Source of the DNA: JAZMZS01 sp045586105
Lineage (GTDB): Bacteria; Bacillota; Clostridia; Oscillospirales; CAG-272
Direction of reading: 5' to 3'
Length of the DNA: 23,013 bases
Assembly: GCA_045586105.1 (NCBI GenBank)
Contig: JAZMZS010000191.1
Span: 1-23,013, forward strand
Under the pieces are notes generated by a model. It was not told where the DNA came from. It searched no databases and worked only from the letters and a program-made list of their open reading frames with translations. The position numbers and the translations under genes are program-made. Positions 7,220 to 13,935 of this stretch are shown here, piece after piece. Every line of letters starts with the position of its first letter. Position 1 is the stretch's first letter.

Positions 7220-8074
7220 ATGCTGAATCTATTAAAATCCTTTCTCGTCGGAATAGTACAGGGAATAACCGAATGGCTTCCGATCAGCTCGACGGGACAT
7301 ATTATTTTGGTAAACGATCTGTTTCCGCTCGACGTTTCGGTAGACTTCTGGAGCATGTTTTCGGTAGTGATACAGCTCGGATCGATACTTGCCGTGCTCG
7401 TGCTCTATTTTTCGAGGCTCTGGCCTCTTTGCCGTGAGGACGGAAGAGTAAAGCTGAAGAAGAGCTCGATCAATATCTGGCTCAAGGTGATAGTTGCCTG
7501 CATCCCTGCGGCGGTGCTCGGTCTTATTATCGACGAGTGGCTCGAGGGAATGCTCTATGAGGACGAGATGCACGTTTCGTTTGCGGGTGCTATGGTAATT
7601 GCGGCGGCGCTCGTCGTCTACGGTATCGCATTTATCCTGATCGAGAGAATAAACGCAAAAAAGAAGTTTGAGGTTACCGATGTTGACTCGCTCACTTATT
7701 CAAAGGCGCTCGGAATAGGACTTTTCCAGAGCCTTGCGCTTATCCCGGGAACCTCACGCTCGGGCTCTACCATCATGGGTGCTTCGATCCTCGGTGTCGG
7801 CAGAACTGCGGCGGCGGAGTTTTCCTTCTTCCTTGCGGTCCCCGTAATGTTCGGAGCGAGCGGTCTCAAGCTTGCCAAATACTTTATCAAGGGCAACACC
7901 TTTACAGCGGATGAGGTGCTTATACTTGCGGTCGGATGTATCACGGCGTTTGTCGTATCGCTTGCCGCTATCAAGTTCCTTATGAACTTTGTGCGCAATC
8001 ACAGCTTTGCATCCTTCGGATGGTACAGAATAATTCTCGGTATCATCGTTGTGCTTTACTTTATTTTCAGATAA
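7220..8074 (+). CDS. uppP: Undecaprenyl-diphosphatase, BacA type
   Basis: A 284-residue integral membrane protein with several hydrophobic helices. It has both signature blocks of the BacA/UppP family: QGITEWLPISSTGH (14-27, with Glu18 and His27) and IPGTSRSGST, the arginine-containing phosphate site. It removes a phosphate from undecaprenyl diphosphate so that the lipid carrier can be reused for peptidoglycan and other envelope polymers; overproduction gives bacitracin tolerance in known species. Its length is close to family average. GAGAGG lies just upstream of the ATG. It follows the U32 gene by 36 nt and precedes mrnC by 14 nt, with no terminator, so it is cotranscribed. Confidence 0.96.
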   Translation: MLNLLKSFLVGIVQGITEWLPISSTGHIILVNDLFPLDVSVDFWSMFSVVIQLGSILAVLVLYFSRLWPLCREDGRVKLKKSSINIWLKVIVACIPAAVLGLIIDEWLEGMLYEDEMHVSFAGAMVIAAALVVYGIAFILIERINAKKKFEVTDVDSLTYSKALGIGLFQSLALIPGTSRSGSTIMGASILGVGRTAAAEFSFFLAVPVMFGASGLKLAKYFIKGNTFTADEVLILAVGCITAFVVSLAAIKFLMNFVRNHSFASFGWYRIILGIIVVLYFIFR

Positions 8075-8088
8075 CGGAAGTATATTAA

Positions 8089-8475
8089 ATGACGGATAAT
8101 ACAAATTTCGACCCCCGCCTGTGCGACGGAATGACGCTTGCCTATCTCGGGGATTCGGTAATGGAGCTTTACGTCAGGGAAAGACTCGTCAAAAGCGGTA
8201 TCACCCGCGCGGGAGAGCTTAACACCCGTGCCCACGAGATAGTCCGCGCGACGAGCCAGGCGAAGGCTTTTCACAGGATAGAGCAGATGCTGACCGAGGA
8301 GGAGGGGGACTATTTCAGACGAGGCAGAAACTCGGGACATCTCTCAGCGCCCCGCTCGGCGACCATTTCCGAATACCGTACGGCGACAGGCTTTGAGGCG
8401 GTGCTCGGGTATCTTCACCTGACGGGAAACAAGGACAGGATAAACGAGCTGCTCTATGCTGCTTACGGGTTATAG
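8089..8475 (+). CDS. mrnC: Mini-ribonuclease III
   Basis: A 128-residue protein consisting of only the RNase III catalytic fold, without a double-stranded RNA binding domain. LAYLGDSVMELYVR (18-31, acidic residues Asp22 and Glu26) is the catalytic helix. FRRGRNSG and YRTATGFEAVLGYLHLTG are the other family blocks. In Bacillus, Mini-III trims the ends of 23S rRNA precursors; the same role is expected here. It lies 14 nt after uppP and its stop is 2 nt before recX, which implies coupled translation. In many Firmicutes mrnC sits beside cysS; here it is in a different setting. Confidence 0.93.
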   Translation: MTDNTNFDPRLCDGMTLAYLGDSVMELYVRERLVKSGITRAGELNTRAHEIVRATSQAKAFHRIEQMLTEEEGDYFRRGRNSGHLSAPRSATISEYRTATGFEAVLGYLHLTGNKDRINELLYAAYGL

Positions 8476-8477
8476 AA

Positions 8478-9092
8478 ATGAGAATATATATTGACTCGAA
8501 AAAGCCCGTCCACGAGGGTGCGGGCGTATGTATAAAGCTGTCTCTTGAAGCGGACTCGGGAGAGCGGGCGGAGATGGAGACGATAATATCCTTCGACGAT
8601 TATTCGGTGCTGTCCGAGTATATCAGAGAGGGGGAGATAAGCGAGGAATTCTTCTCTGTGCTTGAGGAGAAGGGCAGGATATACGCCGCCTTTTCTTACG
8701 GTATGTATCTGCTCGGCTTTGGAGAATGCCCGAGAAAGAAGCTCGTGTCAAAGCTCGTGAGAAAGGGACATGACCGCGAAAGCGCCGAGACTGCCGCCGA
8801 TATGCTCGTTTCAGCCGGGTATATAGACGAGTTTGAACTCGTGCATTCAGCCATGCTCCACGCCTGCCGCGACAAATGCTACGGCAGACGAAGGATAATC
8901 GCAGAGCTCTACGAAAAGGGATATTCCCGCGAGACTGTACAGGAGGCGTTCCGCCTCTTTGAAGGCGAGCTTGACTACGATGAGGCAAGGCGGAAGCTGC
9001 TGAAGATGAAATTCGGCTCGGAGGACCCCGAGCCCGGGGATATCAAGGAAAAGCAAAGGATAATGAACGTGCTCTACCGTTACGGACATTGA
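8478..9092 (+). CDS. recX: RecX-family regulatory protein
   Basis: This 204-residue protein has three-helix RecX repeats from about 74 onward: FSYGMYLLGFGECPRKKLVS, GHDRESAETAADMLVSAGYIDE and CYGRRRIIAELYEKGYSRETV. The first ~70 residues form a beta-rich N-terminal part also found in Firmicutes RecX proteins. RecX binds RecA filaments and limits or reshapes them. recA itself is not in the window, whereas in many bacteria recX lies beside or a few genes from recA. It begins 2 nt after mrnC and ends 32 nt before rimO. The start ATG lies right after the mrnC stop, and its SD is poor, consistent with translational coupling. Confidence 0.9.
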   Translation: MRIYIDSKKPVHEGAGVCIKLSLEADSGERAEMETIISFDDYSVLSEYIREGEISEEFFSVLEEKGRIYAAFSYGMYLLGFGECPRKKLVSKLVRKGHDRESAETAADMLVSAGYIDEFELVHSAMLHACRDKCYGRRRIIAELYEKGYSRETVQEAFRLFEGELDYDEARRKLLKMKFGSEDPEPGDIKEKQRIMNVLYRYGH

Positions 9093-9124
9093 GTGCGGAT
9101 AAAGAAAACAGAGGAAAAAGAAAA

Positions 9125-10450
9125 ATGACAAAGATCGGATTCGTTTCACTCGGATGCTCCAAGAATACAGTCGATACCGAGGTGATGCTCCACAGACTTA
9201 TGACGGCGGGATACGAGATAACCCCCGAGCCCACCGAGGCTGATATAGTAGTTATCAACACCTGCGCGTTTATCGAGAGCGCAAAGCAGGAATCAATAGA
9301 CAATATTTTAGATATCGCATATCTCAAGGAGCACCATGCACTTAAGGGTATCGTGGTCTGTGGGTGCCTCGGCGAGAGATACGGTGCACAGATCCTCGAG
9401 GAAATGCCCGAGGTCGATGCTGTGCTCGGAACCGGCTCTTATGACGATATCGTTGAGGCGGTCAGGGCTGTAGAAAAGAAGAAAAAGGGATACTTTTCCC
9501 ACAAGGATAAAAACGAGGCGGTGCTCGGAGGCGAGCGCGTGCTCACCACGGGTGAGAGCATGGCTTATCTCAAGATAGCCGAGGGGTGTGATAACTGCTG
9601 CACCTACTGTGCTATTCCTCTCATCAGAGGAAGGTTCCGCTCGCGTCCCATGGAGGATATCATCGCGGAAGCAAAGGAGCTCGATTCCATCGGTGTCAAG
9701 GAGCTGAATATCATAGCACAGGACACCAGCCGCTACGGACTTGACCTTTACGGCGGGTACAAGCTCGCAGAGCTTGTGGAGAAGATACTCGAGAACACCG
9801 AGATCCCGTGGATCAGACTTCTCTACCTCTATCCCGACAAGATAACCGACGAGCTGATAGAGGTCATCAAGAACAATGACAGAGTTGTCAAGTACGCCGA
9901 TATTCCGATACAGCATATCTCGGATAAGATACTCAAGGCAATGAACCGCCACGGCGACTCGGCTATGATACGCGATGCTGTATCAAGGCTCAGAGCGGCA
10001 ATCCCCGATATAACGCTTCGCACCACCGCTATCGTTGGCTTCCCCGGGGAGACGGAGGAGGACTTTTCTGAGCTTTGCGAGTTTATCAAGGAGACGAAAT
10101 TCGACCGCTTCGGCGCATTTACCTACTCTCAGGAGGAGGATACGGCGGCAGCGGGCTTCGACGGACAGGTCGACGAGCAGACGAAGCAGGACCGCTACGA
10201 TATCATCATGCGCGAGCAGTTGTATATCAGTGCCGATAAGACCGCTTCCATGGTCGGAAAGACGGTGCGCGTGTTCTGCGAGGGCTTCGACCCCGTATCC
10301 GAGACTCACTTTGGCAGAAGCGAGGCGGATGCCCCAGACGTAGACGGAAAGATATTCTTTACGTCGAGAAAGAAGCTTCCCGAGGGAGCGTTCGTTGACG
10401 TGAAGATAACCGAAGCACTTGATTACGATCTTATAGGTAAAGCATTATAA
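9125..10450 (+). CDS. rimO: Ribosomal protein uS12 methylthiotransferase
   Basis: A 441-residue radical SAM methylthiotransferase. The N-terminal cluster-binding cysteines are Cys11 (GCSKN), Cys47 (NTCAF) and Cys81 (GCLGERY). The radical SAM site CDNCCTYC supplies Cys155, Cys159 and Cys162. A TRAM-type domain (about 375-441) closes the protein. The wording AEGCDN...CAIPLIRGRFRSR favours RimO over MiaB. RimO adds a methylthio group to an aspartate of ribosomal protein uS12 near the decoding centre. I chose ATG 9125, with GAGGA about 9 nt upstream; a TTG 36 nt earlier would overlap recX and lacks an SD. It precedes pgsA, a common pairing in Firmicutes. Confidence 0.95.
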   Translation: MTKIGFVSLGCSKNTVDTEVMLHRLMTAGYEITPEPTEADIVVINTCAFIESAKQESIDNILDIAYLKEHHALKGIVVCGCLGERYGAQILEEMPEVDAVLGTGSYDDIVEAVRAVEKKKKGYFSHKDKNEAVLGGERVLTTGESMAYLKIAEGCDNCCTYCAIPLIRGRFRSRPMEDIIAEAKELDSIGVKELNIIAQDTSRYGLDLYGGYKLAELVEKILENTEIPWIRLLYLYPDKITDELIEVIKNNDRVVKYADIPIQHISDKILKAMNRHGDSAMIRDAVSRLRAAIPDITLRTTAIVGFPGETEEDFSELCEFIKETKFDRFGAFTYSQEEDTAAAGFDGQVDEQTKQDRYDIIMREQLYISADKTASMVGKTVRVFCEGFDPVSETHFGRSEADAPDVDGKIFFTSRKKLPEGAFVDVKITEALDYDLIGKAL

Positions 10451-10468
10451 TTCCGAGGAGAAAAAGAA

Positions 10469-11119
10469 ATGAGTACCGAAAATACGCAAAAAAAGCAGAA
10501 AATGAATCTTCCCAACCGCCTGACCGTTCTGAGAATGTGTCTTGTTCCCGTATTTATGGCAGTTATGCTTTTGCCGATAGGAAGGCTGATGCCCGAGAGC
10601 CTCGCGTGGTGGCTTCCGAGAACAGTTGCGGCAGTAATATTTATCGTCAGCTCCTTTACCGACATGCTCGACGGAAAGATAGCGAGAAAGTACAATCTTG
10701 TGACCGATTTCGGAAAGTTTCTCGATCCGCTTGCCGACAAAACGCTCGTTATCGGAGCGCTTCTTGCCTGCTCTATCGCATATTGCGACAAGCTCGGCTG
10801 GGCGCTTGGATGGGTAACCTTTATCGTTATATTCAGAGAATTTGCGGTCACGAGCATGAGACTTGTCGTAGTCAACACATCGGGTATCGTCGTTGCGGCT
10901 TCTATGCTCGGGAAGATAAAGACCGTTTCGCAGATAGTCGGTATATGCTTTATACTGCTCGAGCCCGTAGTTCTTACTCCTCTTCTGAGAATGGCAATAC
11001 CCTCATTTCCCGAGTATCTTTTCAGCTATATATGTATGATAGTGCTTACCGTCACTACCGCAGTTTCGGGCTTTGATTATATCAAGTCCTATTGGAAATA
11101 CATAGACTCCAACAAGTAA
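10469..11119 (+). CDS. pgsA: CDP-diacylglycerol--glycerol-3-phosphate 3-phosphatidyltransferase
   Basis: A 216-residue membrane enzyme of the CDP-alcohol phosphotransferase family. The signature D-x2-D-G-x2-A-R-x8-G-x3-D-x3-D is complete at 65-90 (Asp65, Asp68, Asp86, Asp90). MNLPNRLTVLRMCLVP at the N-terminus is typical of PgsA. It makes phosphatidylglycerol phosphate, the precursor of phosphatidylglycerol and cardiolipin. Several hydrophobic helices surround the motif. It lies 18 nt after rimO with GAGGAG before the ATG, and 28 nt before pyrR. In many Firmicutes rimO-pgsA is followed by cinA-recA; here pyrR follows instead. Confidence 0.94.
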   Translation: MSTENTQKKQKMNLPNRLTVLRMCLVPVFMAVMLLPIGRLMPESLAWWLPRTVAAVIFIVSSFTDMLDGKIARKYNLVTDFGKFLDPLADKTLVIGALLACSIAYCDKLGWALGWVTFIVIFREFAVTSMRLVVVNTSGIVVAASMLGKIKTVSQIVGICFILLEPVVLTPLLRMAIPSFPEYLFSYICMIVLTVTTAVSGFDYIKSYWKYIDSNK

Positions 11120-11147
11120 TAAAACGCCAAAAACAGAGGTATCAGCC

Positions 11148-11705
11148 ATGACAGCGCATATTCGGATGCGAGAAAAAGCACGAATAATGGACGAGCAGGC
11201 GATCGGCAGAGCTATCACCCGGATATCGCACGAGATACTCGAGCGCAACGAGGGAATAGAGAACGTCGTTATTCTCGGTGTGCACCGCAGAGGTGCAGAT
11301 CTTGCCCGCCGCCTTGCCGACAGGATAGAACGTATAGAGGGAAGCCGCCCTCTTTTCGGCGTGCTCGATATAACGCATTACAGAGACGATATCGATCACA
11401 GCGATGCCGCATGCGTGCTCAGAGAAAGCACGATCGATTTTTCGCTTGATTCGAAGATAGTAGTTATAGTTGACGATGTAATATATACGGGCAGAACAGT
11501 CAGAGCCGCGATCGATGCGATATTCGATCTCGGCAGACCTGCCGCTGTTCAGCTTGCCGTGCTTGTTGACAGAGGCCTTCGCGAGCTTCCGATCCGCCCT
11601 GACTTCGTAGGGAAAAACGTACCGACAAGCCACTCTGAGCATATCCGTGTGCGCCTTCGCGAGCGCGACGGCGTAGAGTGCGACACGGTCTCCATTTTTG
11701 AGTAA
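11148..11705 (+). CDS. pyrR: PyrR: pyrimidine operon attenuator protein / uracil phosphoribosyltransferase
   Basis: A 185-residue type I phosphoribosyltransferase fold. VVILGVHRRGADLARRLA and the PRPP loop IVIVDDVIYTGRTVRAA are diagnostic, and DRGLRELPIRPDFVGKNVPTS is a PyrR-specific block. In Bacillus, PyrR binds UMP and then pyr mRNA leaders to cause termination, with weak UPRTase activity. No pyr biosynthetic gene and no PyrR-binding leader is visible in this window, so targets must lie elsewhere. The first ATG (AGAGG upstream) gives a short N-terminal extension; a start at residue 7 would match other PyrR proteins more closely. It is followed 3 nt later by comF. Confidence 0.93.
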   Translation: MTAHIRMREKARIMDEQAIGRAITRISHEILERNEGIENVVILGVHRRGADLARRLADRIERIEGSRPLFGVLDITHYRDDIDHSDAACVLRESTIDFSLDSKIVVIVDDVIYTGRTVRAAIDAIFDLGRPAAVQLAVLVDRGLRELPIRPDFVGKNVPTSHSEHIRVRLRERDGVECDTVSIFE

Positions 11706-11708
11706 AGT

Positions 11709-12431
11709 ATGAAGCCGACCTCTCCGCTCAACAGATTTTTCAGCCTTTTATTTCCGCCTAAATGCCTCGGGTGCGGAGCCGTTCTTCTCGATTCGGGCGG
11801 AATACTTTGCGACCGATGCCTTGTGCGCTACGATCAGCTCTACCACCGAAAGTGCCGCTGGTGCGGAAACGATCTTTGTGCGTGCGATTGCACCAAGGAA
11901 GGGATCGAATCCTACGGCGTGTGGCGGCTCGGAAAGCTGTGCGCATATCTTCCGAAGGAAAAGAACAGCCCCTTCAAGGGAATGCTTTATTCCTTCAAGC
12001 ACAAAAACGGCACCGATGTGCGCGAGCACTTCGCCGAGAAAATGGCGGATATGATACGCCGAAAATGCAGGGGTTATGAGAATTTCACCATCTGTTACGT
12101 TCCGAGAAGCATAGCCTCCTATAAGAAATACGGCTATGATCATATGCGGGAGCTTTGTGCGCTTGTCGCAAGAAAGCTCGGCATGGAATACGAGGATCTT
12201 TTTTACAGAGAGAAAAACGCAAAGATCCAGAAGGAGCTCGGACGTGATGCCCGCTTCTATAATGCCCGTAAAAGCATCATGCTGAGAGAGGATGCCGATG
12301 TCTCGGAGCGCCGCTTTATATTGCTTGATGACGTATGCGTCACGGGCGCGTCGCTCGGCAGATGCGCAACTCTGCTTATAAACGAAAACGCCCGCGAGGT
12401 GCGGTGCTTCGTTATAGCGGTAAGACCGTAA
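11709..12431 (+). CDS. comF: ComF-family phosphoribosyltransferase-like protein
   Basis: A 240-residue protein with an N-terminal zinc-binding segment (Cys19, Cys22, Cys34, Cys37, then Cys49, Cys52, Cys57 and neighbours) and a C-terminal type I PRTase fold. YSFKHKNG, the YVPRS...YDHMRELC region and FILLDDVCVTGAS (PRPP loop, about 204-216) fit the ComF/GntX family. ComF is needed for DNA uptake in Bacillus and Haemophilus, where it acts in the cytoplasm with the ComFA helicase. comFA is not adjacent here, so involvement in competence is inferred. Last gene of the plus-strand operon; a perfect 16-bp hairpin follows 18 nt after its stop. Confidence 0.9.
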   Translation: MKPTSPLNRFFSLLFPPKCLGCGAVLLDSGGILCDRCLVRYDQLYHRKCRWCGNDLCACDCTKEGIESYGVWRLGKLCAYLPKEKNSPFKGMLYSFKHKNGTDVREHFAEKMADMIRRKCRGYENFTICYVPRSIASYKKYGYDHMRELCALVARKLGMEYEDLFYREKNAKIQKELGRDARFYNARKSIMLREDADVSERRFILLDDVCVTGASLGRCATLLINENAREVRCFVIAVRP

Positions 12432-12449
12432 TAGAATGAATGAAAAAAG

Positions 12450-12484
12450 ACGGGGGAGGACTTTTCGCAAAAGTCCTCCCCCGT
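12450..12484 (+). terminator. Hairpin (16-bp perfect stem) after comF, likely terminator
   Basis: Stem 12450-12465 pairs perfectly with 12469-12484, with a 3-nt loop. It lies 18 nt after the comF stop, preceded by GAAAAAAGA. There is no clear U-tract after it, so termination is probable but not certain. It is also the hairpin end of repeat unit A. Confidence 0.6.
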
Positions 12485-12592
12485 AACCCCCTCTCAAAAA
12501 CCTTTATCCCTTGTGTTGAACAAACCATACTTTGTGCTCCATCGCTTGACGGGGCACTTTTTTCTTTTCCCCAAGCTCGCACGGAGTGCTCG
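12450..12592 (-). repeat. Hairpin repeat unit A (inverted copy)
   Basis: On the minus strand this unit reads GCGAGCTTGGGG, then a short A/G-rich stretch, GTGCCCC, a spacer, ATAAAGGTTTTTGAGAGGGG and a G-rich long hairpin. That is the same order of blocks as units B and C downstream. It is about 20 nt longer than they are, because the middle spacer is expanded. Copy A points its hairpin at the 3' end of comF. Confidence 0.75.
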
Positions 12593-12630
12593 AAGGCTGC
12601 TACGGTTTATGCTGTGCTCCCATCGCCGCT

Positions 12631-12657
12631 GTCATCCTCGAGCGAAGCGAAGGATCT
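12631..12657. repeat. REP-like short repeat
   Basis: A motif running CATCCTCGAGCGAAGCGAAG and then GATCT. I recognise nearly the same string from dispersed intergenic repeats of many gut bacteria. It can form a short imperfect hairpin. The family assignment is from memory. Confidence 0.45.
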
Positions 12658-12685
12658 GAGCGGCAGTAGAAAATAACGAGAATGA

Positions 12686-12844
12686 GCGTAGCATAGCCTC
12701 CCTCCGAGAGGGAGGTGGATTTTTGCGTAGCAAAAAGACGGAAGGAGTCTGCGAAAACAACATTTTTTGCAAAATCCTTACTTGCGCGTGCTCCTTCAGT
12801 CACCTACGGTGACAGCTTCCTCCCAGAGGAAGCCTACGCTACGC
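12686..12844. mobile_element. 159-bp MITE-like palindromic element with 19-nt imperfect terminal inverted repeats
   Basis: The ends 12686-12704 and 12826-12844 are inverted repeats with 16 of 19 matches (GCGTAGC...CCTC). Inside each end is a further hairpin, a CCTCC...GGAGG palindrome on the left and a TTCCTC...GAGGAA one on the right. Inverted copies of GACxGAAGGAG follow. There is no coding capacity. This architecture matches non-autonomous repeats common in intergenic DNA of Clostridia; I see no clear target-site duplication. Confidence 0.65.
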
Positions 12845-12880
12845 ACAAAGCTCGCCTATTTACATTGTCGACACAAGTGA

Positions 12881-13000
12881 CGAGCGCACCGCGCGAGCTT
12901 GGGGATAAAGAAAAAAACACCCCACTAAAACGTGAAGTGCATAAAGCTTTTTGGAAAGGGGTACGGGGAAAACCTTTTCTCGAAAAAGGTTTTCCCTGAC
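12881..13000 (+). repeat. Hairpin repeat unit B (direct copy)
   Basis: A 120-bp unit that starts CGAGCGCACCGCGCGAGCTT, contains GTGAAGTGCATAAAG, and ends in a 13-bp stem (12966-12978 with 12984-12996). It repeats with a 142-bp period as unit C. The block GTGAAGTGCATAAAG is identical in B and C. Confidence 0.85.
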
Positions 13001-13022
13001 CGTTCCTCTTTGCTTCCCGCAT

Positions 13023-13140
13023 CGAGCGCGCCGCGCGAGCTTGGGGTAAAGGGAAAGCACCCCGCTTATCCGTGAAGTGCATAAAGATTTTTGGAGGGAG
13101 AGCACGAGAGGGAACCTTTTGCAAAAGGTTCCCTCTCGAC
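13023..13140 (+). repeat. Hairpin repeat unit C (direct copy)
   Basis: A 118-bp unit, the tandem partner of unit B. It shares the GCGCGAGCTTGGGG and GTGAAGTGCATAAAG blocks, while the loop and stem sequences have diverged. The stems nonetheless stay perfectly paired, which means compensatory change and suggests selection for the hairpin or for replication of the fold. Confidence 0.85.
13105..13138 (-). terminator. Perfect 34-nt palindrome after tpiA, likely terminator
   Basis: The hairpin end of unit C is a perfect palindrome centred on TTTTGCAAAA. It lies 21 nt after the tpiA stop (13160) on the minus strand and could end the pgk-tpiA transcript. No U-tract follows directly, so the terminator role is inferred from position and stem strength. 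Confidence 0.55.
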
Positions 13141-13159
13141 TATCTTTACCTATTCAACC

Positions 13160-13915
13160 TTACTGAGCCGCGTCAACGATAGCGGTGAATGCATCCGTCT
13201 TGAGGGATGCACCGCCGATAAGACCGCCGTCAACGTTCTCCTTGGAGAGAAGCTCTGCAGCGTTCTTGTCGTTCATGCTTCCGCCGTACTGAATGGTGAT
13301 CTCAGCGGCAGCCTCAGCGCCGTAGAGAGCGGCAACGGTGTCACGGATAACTCCGCAGGTCTCGTCAGCCTGCTCGGGAGTAGCGGTGAGACCCGTTCCG
13401 ATAGCCCAAACGGGCTCGTACGCGATGATGACGTTCTTGAGCTCCTCGGCGGTGATGCCTGCGAGGTCAAGCTTGGTCTGCATGGAAACGATCTCGTTGG
13501 TGATGCCGGACTGTCTCTCGGCGAGGACCTCACCGAGGCAGAGGATGACCTTCAGCCCTTTTGCGAGAGCTGCCTTCGTGCGAAGGTTTACGGTCTCGTC
13601 GGTCTCGCCGAAGTACTGACGGCGCTCGGAGTGACCGATGATAACGTACTCAACTCCGCACTCACAGAGCATTTCTGCGCTGATCTCGCCGGTGTAAGCA
13701 CCGCTTTCCTTGAAGTGTACGTTCTGAGCGCCTACGTGGATGTTGGTACCCTTAGCAGCCTCAACTGCTGCGGCGATGTCAACGAAGGGAACGCAGAGAA
13801 CGATGTCGCACGCATCCTTGCCCGCTACCATGGGAGCGAGCGCGGTGATGAATTCTTTAGTCTTTGCAGGGGTCTGGTTCATCTTCCAGTTTCCTGCGAT
13901 AACGGTCTTTCTCAT
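13160..13915 (-). CDS. tpiA: Triosephosphate isomerase
   Basis: A 251-residue TIM-barrel enzyme that interconverts dihydroxyacetone phosphate and glyceraldehyde 3-phosphate. The active-site residues are all visible: Lys11 in GNWKMN, His95 in IIGHSERR and Glu167 in AYEPVWAIGTG. The phosphate-binding IQYGGSM and GGLIGGASL loops follow near the C-terminus. GAGGTAG precedes the ATG, and the gene lies 20 nt after pgk, so the two are cotranscribed. Codon use is strongly biased (GCC/GCT, AAG, ATC), as expected of a highly expressed glycolytic gene. The gap (gapA) and gpm/eno genes are not in the window. Confidence 0.98.
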   Translation of the reverse strand: MRKTVIAGNWKMNQTPAKTKEFITALAPMVAGKDACDIVLCVPFVDIAAAVEAAKGTNIHVGAQNVHFKESGAYTGEISAEMLCECGVEYVIIGHSERRQYFGETDETVNLRTKAALAKGLKVILCLGEVLAERQSGITNEIVSMQTKLDLAGITAEELKNVIIAYEPVWAIGTGLTATPEQADETCGVIRDTVAALYGAEAAAEITIQYGGSMNDKNAAELLSKENVDGGLIGGASLKTDAFTAIVDAAQ

Positions 13916-13935
13916 TTTAAACTACCTCGGTCATC

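Larger units (their letters stand above)
12432..13159. other. 728-bp gene-free region made of repeats between comF and tpiA
   Basis: No coding frame here shows family similarity or a good start. The region is a mosaic: an inverted hairpin unit (12450-12592), a REP-like motif (12631-12657), a palindromic MITE-like element (12686-12844) and two direct hairpin units (12881-13000 and 13023-13140). It lies between convergent genes, a common place for repeats to accumulate. Confidence 0.85.

Noticed and set aside
12440..12999. Short ORFs across the comF-tpiA spacer
   Set aside because: They coincide with palindromic repeats and have no SD or protein similarity that I recognise.
12881..13140. CRISPR-like array in the repeat region
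   Set aside because: Units are about 120 bp, only two are direct, and there are no uniform short repeats with spacers or cas genes.
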